Assembly: GCA_963558185.1 (NCBI GenBank)
Contig: CAUWFE010000002.1
Span: 27,133 to 91,132, forward strand
DNA: 64,000 bases
DNA from: UMGS1663 sp963558185
Lineage (GTDB): Bacteria > Bacillota > Clostridia > TANB77 > CAG-508
Direction: 5' to 3'
Within the stretch, counting starts at the first letter, position 1. Each line of letters opens with the position of its first letter. Shown here one piece after another: positions 52,785-60,787 of the stretch. A program made the translations under genes and the position numbers. The notes under the pieces were generated by a model that worked only from the letters and a program-made list of their open reading frames with translations, was not told the DNA's origin and ran no database searches.

Positions 52785-53447
52785 ATGAAAAAGATTAAAG
52801 AGCCTGTTAGTGGAATTTCACATTTGATAGGGGCAATAGTAGCAGTTGCTGGATTAGTTATTTTAATTTTAAAAGCAGCAACAAAAGGAACAGAAACTGC
52901 ATGGGATGTTGTTTCTGTTACAATTTTTGGAGTAGGATTAATTTTACTTTATACATTTAGTAGTTTATACCATATGTTAAATGTAGGAAAAACAGCAACA
53001 AGAGTGTTTAGAAAATTCGACCATTTAATGATATATGTATTAATTGCAGCAAGTTATACTCCAATATGTTTAGGACCATTACGTGGACCTTGGGGTTGGA
53101 GTATCTTTGGAATTGTTTGGGGTTTAACTGTATTAGGAATAATTTTAACATGTGTATGGTTAGAAGCTCCAAGGTGGCTTACAACATCTATATATATAAT
53201 TATGGGATGGCTAGTGTTAATAATGATATATCCACTTATTACAACATTTGAAAAGTTAGGGGCAACACATATTTTATGGTGGCTAGTAATAGGAGGCATA
53301 TTCTATACAATAGGAGGAATTATATATGGAACTAAAAAATTTCCATTTGTAACAAAACACTTTGGATTTCACGAGATATTTCATATATTTGTTATGTTAG
53401 GTAGTTTATGTCAATATATATTTGTATTAAAAATGATTTCATATTAA
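52785..53447 (+). CDS. Hemolysin III family / YqfA-like membrane protein
   Basis: The 220-residue protein has seven membrane helices. SSLYHM, FRKFDHLMIYVLIAASYTPI and the C-terminal FGFHEIFHIFVMLGS hold the family's conserved His and Asp residues, also found in progesterone/adiponectin receptors. Despite the name, hemolytic activity is not a safe inference; a hydrolase-type zinc site is likely. Confidence 0.9.
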   Translation: MKKIKEPVSGISHLIGAIVAVAGLVILILKAATKGTETAWDVVSVTIFGVGLILLYTFSSLYHMLNVGKTATRVFRKFDHLMIYVLIAASYTPICLGPLRGPWGWSIFGIVWGLTVLGIILTCVWLEAPRWLTTSIYIIMGWLVLIMIYPLITTFEKLGATHILWWLVIGGIFYTIGGIIYGTKKFPFVTKHFGFHEIFHIFVMLGSLCQYIFVLKMISY

Positions 53448-53483
53448 AGGAGGTATACATGATATTATAATCATGTAATAAAA

Positions 53484-53648
53484 ATGCAGTATTATATAGG
53501 ATTATTTAAAAGAATTAATTTAGAAGTTAGAAAAAATGGACAAATTATTTATGAAGGACCAGCAGAAGAGGTATTAAATAATATTGAAGATGAATACTAT
53601 ACTAAAGTTTTAGAAGTTACTACTGAGAAAATTACTTTAGAAATATAG
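53484..53648 (+). CDS. Small hypothetical protein (54 aa)
   Basis: A 54-residue frame begins MQYYIGLFKRINLEVRKNG and ends with an acidic, strand-rich tail (VLEVTTEKITLEI). It has no good ribosome site of its own. A strong AAGGAGG at 53449 instead precedes an in-frame ATG at 53460 that reads three codons (MIL) and stops. This may be a leader minicistron or a gene whose first codons were damaged. It lies directly upstream of the broken ABC transporter. Confidence 0.45.
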   Translation: MQYYIGLFKRINLEVRKNGQIIYEGPAEEVLNNIEDEYYTKVLEVTTEKITLEI

Positions 53649-53669
53649 GTGTAAATGGGGGAATATGGA

Positions 53670-54059
53670 ATGATAAAAATAGAAAATGTAACTAAGGAAT
53701 ATGTGAAAGGAAAAAAGTCTGTTGATAATATAAATTTAGAAATAAAAGATGGAGAAATATTCGGTTTTTTAGGACCAAATGGAGCTGGAAAAACGACCAC
53801 AATAAAAATGATTACAGGAATTTTAAATTCTGATAATGGAAAAATTACAATAGATGGAAAAGATATTGAAAAAGAGCCTTTACAAGCAAAAAAGAATTTT
53901 GGTTATGTTCCAGATTCACCAGATATGTTTTTACGCTTGAAAGGAATTGAATATTTAAACTTTATGGCTGATATATATGAAATTCCGTCACATACTGATA
54001 TCTGGCTTAATTGGAATGATAATAATGAGTTTTTCAAAATTTATGAAAGACAAAAATAG
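53670..54059 (+). pseudogene. Truncated ABC transporter ATP-binding protein
   Basis: The frame encodes the first third of an ABC ATPase: MIKIENVTKEYVKGKKSVDN, Walker A GFLGPNGAGKTTTIKM and GYVPDSPDMFLRLKGIEYLN. After about residue 105 (IYEIPS) the sequence becomes unrelated (DIWLNWNDNNEFF) and stops. The signature motif, Walker B and switch His are missing. Where it ends, another frame continues as the C-terminal part of a permease. A deletion has therefore joined the two genes out of frame. Confidence 0.88.
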
Positions 54060-54834
54060 ATTTCAATTAATAGCTACAACCTTCTCTATTGTATTAGTAA
54101 TGATTTTTGTATTTTTTACATCAGGAGGAAATGGAAAGTTAAATGATGAACAAATACTTCAATTTATTATGAAGGCAAATAGTTTAGTTGAAATGTTACG
54201 AGGATATTTTCCGACTCTAGGTTCAGCAATAGAGGCATTAGATACAGCAAATATTTTAACATCTATATTAGGGTTATTAAAGTTAGTAGGAATTACATTA
54301 ATTATATACATAGGGTACATATGGATAGCAAAAAAACTTTATTTAAAAGGTGCAGTTGGTAATTTAGAAAGTGGAAAGAAAGTAAACAAAAAATTAAATG
54401 AAGAAAAAGCATTTAAAGGTGGAAAACTATGGAAAAGTTATGCAGGAAAAGAATGGAAAACATTATTACGAAATCCAATTTTCTTAATGCAATGTATATT
54501 ACCTACTATACTATTTCCAATTATAATACTAGGAATAATTGGGTTACAAGTATTTTCAATACCTTCACAAGAGCTTAATCAAATATCAAAAGAAATAGCT
54601 GGCAATGATTCTACAATTATAGTTTTAATAATATTAGGAATAAAACAAAATATTAATTTAATATGGCCTACTATTTTAGGTATGATAAATATAGTAATGT
54701 ATATAGGAATTGGAACTTTAGTAACAAACTTAAATGTACCAGTATATGTAACCTTAATATTACTTGCTACATTGTATATAGTACTAGCTATGTTAGTAAA
54801 AAAATATATAGTAAATTTTAAATTCATTTTATAA
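53977..54834 (+). pseudogene. C-terminal part of an ABC-2-type permease, joined to the ATPase relic
   Basis: The frame gives 285 residues with about six membrane segments (GLIGMIIMSFSKFM, LIATTFSIVLVMIFVFFTS, GITLIIYIGYIWIA, then three more) and a cytoplasmic loop around KSYAGKEWKTLLRNPIFLM. This corresponds to the second half of a large permease of the bacitracin/lantibiotic export type. Its first 83 bases overlap the ATPase relic in another frame. The ATG at 53977 lies in former ATPase sequence, so a product, if made, would be a non-native truncated permease without an ATPase. Confidence 0.8.
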
Positions 54835-54875
54835 AATACATTTTACAAAATAATACAAAAAATTCCCAAAACATA

Positions 54876-54904
54876 TTTACATTTACATATTTTTGAGATA
54901 CAAT
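54876..54904 (+). promoter_or_regulatory. Promoter of the glycosyltransferase gene
   Basis: TTTACA (54876-54881) and TACAAT (54899-54904), spacer 17, about 60 bases before the start codon. Moderately close to consensus. Confidence 0.5.
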
Positions 54905-54966
54905 ACAAAAGAATTAGGCAGATAAATAGTTATGGCAACAAAAGAGAATAAAAAGGAGAAACAAAT

Positions 54967-56259
54967 ATGAATATTTTAATGTTAACATGGGAATACCCAC
55001 CAAGAGTAGTAGGAGGTATTGCTAGAGTAGTGCATGACTTATCTCATAAACTAATCAAAGATGGCCATGATGTTACTGTAGTAACATATCGAGATGGAGA
55101 AACACCTTATTATGAAAATGATAAAGGGGTAAATGTTTATCGTGTAGATAATTATATGATAAAATCAAATAGTTTTATTGACTGGATAATGCAATTAAAC
55201 TTTAATATGATAGCTAAAGCTTCAGAACTAATTGCAAAAGGAGAAAAATTTGATGTAATACATGCACATGACTGGCTAGTAGCAAATGCAGCAAAAACAT
55301 TAAAACATGCATATGATATTCCGGTAGTATCAACTATACATGCTACAGAATCTGGAAGAAATAGCGGTATACATGATGAAAATCAAAGATATATTAATGA
55401 TACAGAATGGATGCTAACATATGAATCAACAGAAGTAATAGTAAACAGTAATTACATGAAAGGTCATGTACAAGGATTATTCGGTTTACCATTCGATAAA
55501 ATAGATGTTATTCCAAATGGTATAAACTTAAACTTATATACAGGAATAGAAAGAGATTATGACTTTAGAAGAAGATATGCAGCAGACAATGAAAAAATAA
55601 TACTATATTTAGGAAGACTTGTATATGAAAAAGGTGTTCAAAATTTAATTTCTGCTATGCCTAAAATATTAGATGGATATCACGATTCAAAATTAATTAT
55701 TGTTGGTAAAGGTGGAATGATAGATGAACTAAGAGCTCAAGTAGAAAATATGGGATTAAGAGACAAAGTTTATTTTACAGGATATATGAACGGAAAAGAT
55801 GTACAAAAAATGTATAAATGTGCTGATGTAGCAGTATTCCCAAGTACATATGAACCTTTTGGAATAGTAGCATTAGAAGCAATGTTAGCAGGTGTACCAA
55901 CAGTAGTATCAGATATAGGTGGGCTAAATGAAATTATAGACCATGGAGTTAATGGAATGAAAAGTTATGCAGGAAATCCAAACTCTATAGCAGATTCAGT
56001 ATTAGCGCTATTATATGACCATCAATTAGCTGCAAATGTTTCAAAAGCAGCAAAACAAGTAGTAAAAGAACAATATAATTGGAATAAAATAACACAAGAT
56101 ACTTATTTTGTATATGAAAAGGCAATTTGCCAAACAATGGCAGAAAGACAAGCAAATCAAATTGCACAAGAAAATGCAGAAAAAGCTAAAAAAGCAAAAA
56201 ATAATGAAAATGAAATTACAAATTTATTAAGTTTCAAAAAACGTCATGCTTATGCATAA
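54967..56259 (+). CDS. Glycosyltransferase family 4, glycogen synthase-like
   Basis: The 430-residue GT-B enzyme begins MNILMLTWEYPPRVVGGIAR, with the glycine loop and DVIHAHDWLVANAA. The C-terminal half has LYLGRLVYEKGVQNLI and the EX7E motif in PSTYEPFGIVALEAMLAGVP. The start resembles GlgA/GlgM-like alpha-glucan synthases rather than EPS transferases. A Lys/Asn/Glu-rich tail of about 35 residues follows the catalytic domain. No other glycogen gene lies nearby, so the product is uncertain. Confidence 0.85.
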   Translation: MNILMLTWEYPPRVVGGIARVVHDLSHKLIKDGHDVTVVTYRDGETPYYENDKGVNVYRVDNYMIKSNSFIDWIMQLNFNMIAKASELIAKGEKFDVIHAHDWLVANAAKTLKHAYDIPVVSTIHATESGRNSGIHDENQRYINDTEWMLTYESTEVIVNSNYMKGHVQGLFGLPFDKIDVIPNGINLNLYTGIERDYDFRRRYAADNEKIILYLGRLVYEKGVQNLISAMPKILDGYHDSKLIIVGKGGMIDELRAQVENMGLRDKVYFTGYMNGKDVQKMYKCADVAVFPSTYEPFGIVALEAMLAGVPTVVSDIGGLNEIIDHGVNGMKSYAGNPNSIADSVLALLYDHQLAANVSKAAKQVVKEQYNWNKITQDTYFVYEKAICQTMAERQANQIAQENAEKAKKAKNNENEITNLLSFKKRHAYA

Positions 56260-56282
56260 AATAAAGAAAGGGAGTAAGACAT

Positions 56283-56615
56283 ATGAATGTATATGATACA
56301 GCAAATAAATTAGCACAAGAGATAAAAAGCTCAACAGAATATGTAGCATATAAACAAGCTAAAAAAGATATAATGGACACTCCAGAATTAAAGCAAAAAG
56401 TTGAAGATTTTGAAAAATTAAGATATGAAGTTCAACTTCTACAGATGCAAGGAAAACCAGTAGAAGAAGAAAAAAATAAAAAATTACAAGAGTTGTATGC
56501 AATTCTTGTACAAGAAAAAGACATTAAAGAGTATTTTGACTTAGAAGTTAAATTTAATGTAATGATTGCAGATGTAAACAAAATAATTGCAGAAGCAATA
56601 GAGGATGTATTGTAA
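56283..56615 (+). CDS. YlbF/YmcA family protein
   Basis: The 110-residue all-helical protein has VYDTANKLAQEIKSSTEYVAYKQAKKDI and a helix with KYEVQLLQMQGKP-like sequence (here LRYEVQLLQMQGKPVEEE), as in the YlbF/YmcA family. In Bacillus these form the Y-complex, which affects RNase Y processing, competence and biofilm. It follows the glycosyltransferase gene by 23 bases. Confidence 0.85.
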   Translation: MNVYDTANKLAQEIKSSTEYVAYKQAKKDIMDTPELKQKVEDFEKLRYEVQLLQMQGKPVEEEKNKKLQELYAILVQEKDIKEYFDLEVKFNVMIADVNKIIAEAIEDVL

Positions 56616-56620
56616 GTATT

Positions 56621-56657
56621 GTCCGAGTGTAGCTAAAAAATATACACTCGGACTTTT
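56621..56657 (+). terminator. Intrinsic terminator
   Basis: GTCCGAGTGTA (56621-56631) pairs perfectly with TACACTCGGAC (56643-56653) and is followed by TTTT. Confidence 0.88.
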
Positions 56658-56687
56658 GAAATAATATTAAACCTTAAGGAGGAAAAT

Positions 56688-57377
56688 ATGGAATATATAA
56701 TATGTTTAATAGGTATTTTGATAGCACTAATAATTTTATATATACTTATGGGAACTAAGTTAAAAAATATAAAAGATTTGCGAAATAAACCAGAATATGA
56801 CGATATTGCAAATAAATTACCACATAATTTAGAAATAGGAAAAGAAATTTTAAAATATTTTAATAATGACCATACACAAATACAGCAAGAGGAAGGTACA
56901 CAAACACTGTATGTTGCAACTTCTGATAAAATATTTGTTGCAAGTGAAGAAAAAAATTATACAAGAATTCAAACTATGGCACATGAATGTATACATTCTA
57001 TGCAACCACGAACATTATTACTATTTCATTTTATATTTTCAAACATATATTTAATAGCAAATTTCATAATAATAGTTTTAACTGTTTTTGGAATATTACC
57101 ACCATCTATGGAAATATTAAATATTTTGTTAATCATGGCAATACTAAATTTTACAATAAAAATTTATTTAGAATTAGATGCTATGACAAAAGCTCCATTT
57201 ATAACAGAAAAAATATTAAAAAAATATACACAAATAACTGAAAATGAAAAACAAGAATTATTACACGCATATGAAAATGTAAATAATATGGCGATACCAT
57301 ATGCTGTTATAAATTTATTATTTAGTATATGTATGCCGATAATTATATACATAATTGTTGCTTTTTTCATGTGTTAA
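56688..57377 (+). CDS. Zinc-dependent membrane peptidase (YugP-like)
   Basis: The 229-residue protein has an N-terminal membrane helix, the zinc motif in TMAHECIHSMQPR (HExxH), and three more membrane segments. LDAMTKAPFITEKIL contains a further likely zinc ligand region. It matches the YugP/neutral zinc metallopeptidase 2 family. Its substrate is unknown. Confidence 0.85.
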   Translation: MEYIICLIGILIALIILYILMGTKLKNIKDLRNKPEYDDIANKLPHNLEIGKEILKYFNNDHTQIQQEEGTQTLYVATSDKIFVASEEKNYTRIQTMAHECIHSMQPRTLLLFHFIFSNIYLIANFIIIVLTVFGILPPSMEILNILLIMAILNFTIKIYLELDAMTKAPFITEKILKKYTQITENEKQELLHAYENVNNMAIPYAVINLLFSICMPIIIYIIVAFFMC

Positions 57378-57394
57378 ATTAGGAAAGGGAAAAT

Positions 57395-58330
57395 ATGTTA
57401 TCAGTATTAGAAGTAAAAAGAAGATTACCAGATGAATTTGTAGAAAACTTGTATGAATTATATTCTCCTGGAACAGTAGATAAAATCTTATCTGGAATGT
57501 CAGGAGAAAGAAGTACAACTATAAGAGTAAATACACTAAAAACAACAATGTTAGAACTTATGAAAAATATAAAAGAAGAAGCAATTAAGTTTAACAGAGT
57601 ATTATGGTATGAAAATGCATTGGAAATTATAAATGCCAATGAAAAACAATTGCAAAAATTATTAAACTATGAAAATGGGGAATTTTATTTGCAAAGCTTG
57701 TCTAGTATGGTTCCACCACTTGTATTAGAACCAGAGGAAAATGAAAAAATTTTAGACTTAACAGCCGCTCCAGGTAGCAAAACTACTCAAATGAGTATGA
57801 TGATGCAAAATAAAGGATATATATTAGCAAATGAATTAGATAAAATCAGATGTGAAAGATTAAAATATAATGTAAAAATGCAAGGAGCAAAAATTGTAGA
57901 AGTAAAAAATGGAAGAGGAGAAAAAATTGGAGAACAATATCCAGAATTCTTTGATAAAGTTTTATTAGATGCACCATGTAGTGGAGAAGGAAGATTTTTA
58001 GCAAATCAAGTAGGAACTTATAGAAATTGGTCTATAAAAACTGTAAAACAATGTGCAAAAATTCAAAAAAAATTAATAAAAAGTGCATATCAAGCTTTAA
58101 AAACAAATGGAATTATGGTATATTCTACATGCACTTTGAATAAAGAAGAAAATGAAGAAATTTTACAATGGGCAATAGAAAATATGAATTTACAAATGCT
58201 AGATATATCAATAAAAATACCGAATACATTAAAAGCTTTTGGAGATAAAAACATAGAAAAAGCAATTCGTATGTTACCTTCTAAAAGCCAAGAAGGATTT
58301 TTTGTTGCAAAATTGAGAAAGAGGGGATAA
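57395..58330 (+). CDS. RsmB/RsmF-type 16S/tRNA m5C methyltransferase (NOL1/NOP2/Sun family)
   Basis: The 311-residue protein has a SAM-binding motif ILDLTAAPGSKTTQ, the catalytic Cys in VLLDAPCSGEGRF and the second Cys in MVYSTCTLNKEENE. It lacks the N-terminal NusB-like domain of RsmB and the long RsmF C-terminus, so the exact target base cannot be named. It starts AGGAAAGGG upstream and is immediately followed by the CDF transporter gene. Confidence 0.88.
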   Translation: MLSVLEVKRRLPDEFVENLYELYSPGTVDKILSGMSGERSTTIRVNTLKTTMLELMKNIKEEAIKFNRVLWYENALEIINANEKQLQKLLNYENGEFYLQSLSSMVPPLVLEPEENEKILDLTAAPGSKTTQMSMMMQNKGYILANELDKIRCERLKYNVKMQGAKIVEVKNGRGEKIGEQYPEFFDKVLLDAPCSGEGRFLANQVGTYRNWSIKTVKQCAKIQKKLIKSAYQALKTNGIMVYSTCTLNKEENEEILQWAIENMNLQMLDISIKIPNTLKAFGDKNIEKAIRMLPSKSQEGFFVAKLRKRG

Positions 58331-58333
58331 ATT

Positions 58334-59494
58334 TTGACAGACTTATTAATAAAAATATTTATAAAAGATAAAAATGTAAAAGATTTAAACGTAAGAAACA
58401 AATATGGTATGTTATCGAGTATTACAGGAATTATTGTTAATATTTTATTATCTATTTTCAAATTAATGATAGGAATTTTATCAAATTCTATGTCTATAAT
58501 TTCAGATGCTTTAAACAATATAACAGATGCAGGCTCATCAGTAGTTACAATGATAGGCTTTAAACTATCAAAAAAGAATGTAGATGCAGATCACCCTTGG
58601 GGACATGGAAGAATGGAATATATTACGGCATTTATTGTAGATATGCTTATTATTTTAGTAGGAATTGAATTATTTAAATCATCTATAGATAAAATTATAA
58701 ATCCAGAGCTTCCACAAATTAATACAATTACAATTGTATTATTAGTAATTGCGATTATTACAAAACTATGGCTATTTTTATTCTACAAAAAAATTGCTAA
58801 AACTATAGATTCAGAAGCAATTAAAGGAAATGCTTATGACAGTATTTCAGATACAATATCTACATTTGTTGTATTAATTTCTGCATTAGTTGCAAAATTT
58901 GCAGGTGTTTCAATAGATGGATATGTTAGTATTTTAGTATCTGTATTTATACTATTCACAGGCTTTAAAGCCATGAAGGAAACAATAGATATTTTGTTAG
59001 GTAGCAAGCCAGATGCTGATTTTGTAAAAGAAATAGAAGAATTTACAAAAAAATACGATATGGTAATTGGTATTCATGACATTATGGTACATGACTATGG
59101 ACCAGGAAGAAAAATAATATCTTTCCATGCAGAAGTACCAGCAGATTGTGACATTTGTAGAGCACATGATGTAATTGATCAAATGGAGCAAGATATATAT
59201 GATAATTTTAATTGTATAACAACAATACATATGGATCCAATAGTAATAGATGATGAAGAAGTAAATCAAATGAGAGAAATGGTAATAAAAATTGTAAAAG
59301 AATATAACCCAGAATTTTCAATACACGATTTTAGAATGACTGATGGCGGAGAAAGAATAAATTTAATATTTGATTTAGTATTACCAAGAGAAAATTTAGA
59401 TAGAAAAAAGATAGCAGAAGAATTAGTAAAGAAAATACATGAGAAAAATAAAAAATACTTTGCAGTAATAAAAGTAGAAAATTCATATGTATAA
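58334..59494 (+). CDS. Cation diffusion facilitator family metal transporter
   Basis: The 386-residue protein has six membrane helices. The metal sites are visible in SDALNNITDAGSS and DADHPWGHGRMEY, and the second aspartate pair in KGNAYDSISDTIST. The C-terminal cytoplasmic domain (IHDIMVHDYGPGRKIISFHAEV) is metal-sensing, and the tail is longer than in the shortest relatives. It exports divalent cations such as Zn, Fe or Mn. It starts at TTG after GAGGGGAT, four bases past the methyltransferase stop. OLE RNA, linked to metal stress in Bacillus halodurans, follows. Confidence 0.9.
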   Translation: MTDLLIKIFIKDKNVKDLNVRNKYGMLSSITGIIVNILLSIFKLMIGILSNSMSIISDALNNITDAGSSVVTMIGFKLSKKNVDADHPWGHGRMEYITAFIVDMLIILVGIELFKSSIDKIINPELPQINTITIVLLVIAIITKLWLFLFYKKIAKTIDSEAIKGNAYDSISDTISTFVVLISALVAKFAGVSIDGYVSILVSVFILFTGFKAMKETIDILLGSKPDADFVKEIEEFTKKYDMVIGIHDIMVHDYGPGRKIISFHAEVPADCDICRAHDVIDQMEQDIYDNFNCITTIHMDPIVIDDEEVNQMREMVIKIVKEYNPEFSIHDFRMTDGGERINLIFDLVLPRENLDRKKIAEELVKKIHEKNKKYFAVIKVENSYV

Positions 59495-59548
59495 TAAGAA
59501 AAAATAGTAACTAAAATTAATTTGATTAATTTGATTAATGTTAAATTC

Positions 59549-59576
59549 TTGAAATTTTAAAAAAATATGATATAAT
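59549..59576 (+). promoter_or_regulatory. Promoter of the OLE RNA
   Basis: TTGAAA (59549-59554) and an extended -10 TGATATAAT (59568-59576), spacer 16. Transcription would begin near 59583, about 600 bases before the oapA start codon. Confidence 0.65.
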
Positions 59577-59582
59577 AGTATC

Positions 59583-60165
59583 GATGGTGCATTATTCTAG
59601 TCGTACGGTCTATTATGAGGGTGGGGCTAAAAATCCACTAAAGGGCACATCGTTGAAGTTTCTTGTTTATGCGCGAAATGCCGGTTTTGTGTGTATCCAG
59701 GGAGTTAAGAGGTTAGGGCATTATATAATGGCATATATAACAACCCCTGATTTCGCCTGAGGCCTAAGGGTATTTGAAATAAATTCTTTTTCAAAAAACT
59801 TTGGGTAAAACCTATGTGAGTGCCAAGACACAAAAGCATAGAGTAGCCTGTCTTGAGTGATAGTATTGGGATTAATTTACAAAGAATACATAATTTGGCC
59901 AAATTATATATTTTATCGATTATGAAATTACTATTGCAAAAAAGACTAATAATAGGTATCAGTATGTTAAGGAAAACTTCTAGAATGTTTGTTAAAAAAA
60001 CAAGAAAGTCTAGGGATTAAGGTACGGATTTAAGTGGCGATCTAGTTTCTACAAATTCTTGTAGGTATTTTTTTGAAATGGAAACAGCTAAACAGTAATG
60101 TTTAGTAGAAAATAGAGAAATTCTACTAGACCTAAACCGTAAAATTTACTTAGACTTTTACCATC
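59583..60165 (+). ncRNA. ole: OLE RNA (ornate large extremophilic RNA)
   Basis: Nearly 700 bases between the CDF gene and oapA hold no protein gene but are clearly richer in G and C than the flanks and full of complementary segments, for example GGGTGGGGCT, GCGCGAAATGCCGG, TTTCGCCTGAGGCCTAAGG and GTGCCAAGACACAAAAGCAT. Length, promoter position and the OapA gene directly downstream fit OLE RNA, which forms a membrane-associated complex with OapA and affects cold, alcohol and metal stress in Bacillus halodurans. A late hairpin (TAGTAGAA..TTCTACTA) lies near 60109-60134. The ends are approximate. The identification rests mainly on the OapA partner, so a covariance search would settle it. Confidence 0.78.
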
Positions 60166-60192
60166 TATTTTTTTATAAAATAGGAGCAAAAA

Positions 60193-60762
60193 ATGAAAAA
60201 TAACAATGAAAAAAAAGATAATTCTAACCTGAAGTGGTTTGTAACAATATTTATTACAACATTTATATTGTCAATCACTTTTTCTTTTATATCAACAAAT
60301 GCAATTTCTAATTTAGAACTTTTACCAGCAATTTTAATTTTACTTGCAACAATTATAGTAGGAATTATATTTGACATAATAGGCGTTGCAGTAACAGTTG
60401 CAAAAGAGCAAGAATTCCATGCAAAAGCAACTAAAAAAGTAAAAGGAGCTAAAACTTCAATAAAATTAATTCGAAATTCAGCAAAAGTAGCTAATATTTG
60501 TGCAGACGTAATAGGTGACATATGTGGAGTACTAAGTGGTTCTATTGCAGCATTAGTTTCAATGAAAATTACCCAAAGTTTTAATTTAACATTCAATATT
60601 CAATTTATAGTAAGTGCATTAGTGGCTTCTCTTACTGTAGGTGGAAAAGCACTAGGAAAAGGTTTTGCACAAAAAAATGCAACAGAAATTGTACATATGG
60701 TAGGTAAAATGTTAAGAGTGTTTTCTAAAGAAGAAAAGAAAAAAGTAAAAGTAGAAAATTAA
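60193..60762 (+). CDS. oapA: OLE-associated membrane protein OapA
   Basis: The 189-residue protein has four hydrophobic segments (about residues 15-35, 42-68, 105-125 and 132-155). Between the second and third lies a basic loop, FHAKATKKVKGAKTSIKLIR, and then NICADVIGDICGVLSGS, the conserved OapA region that holds RNA and forms the dimer. Its gene directly follows the OLE RNA with a ribosome site AGGAGC. The pair is probably one transcript. Confidence 0.87.
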   Translation: MKNNNEKKDNSNLKWFVTIFITTFILSITFSFISTNAISNLELLPAILILLATIIVGIIFDIIGVAVTVAKEQEFHAKATKKVKGAKTSIKLIRNSAKVANICADVIGDICGVLSGSIAALVSMKITQSFNLTFNIQFIVSALVASLTVGGKALGKGFAQKNATEIVHMVGKMLRVFSKEEKKKVKVEN

Positions 60763-60787
60763 TGTATGCATAAAAGGAGAGAAAATA

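Noticed and set aside
57164..57518. Short overlapping minus-strand frames around the YugP-like and methyltransferase genes
   Set aside because: They are mirror frames of well-supported genes and lack ribosome sites.
59705..59902. Minus-strand ORF inside the OLE RNA region
   Set aside because: No ribosome site and no protein-like pattern; the region is a structured RNA with an oapA partner downstream.
59583..60165. tmRNA or RNase P RNA instead of OLE
   Set aside because: No tRNA-like ends with a resume codon and no recognisable P4 core of RNase P were found, whereas the OapA gene directly follows.
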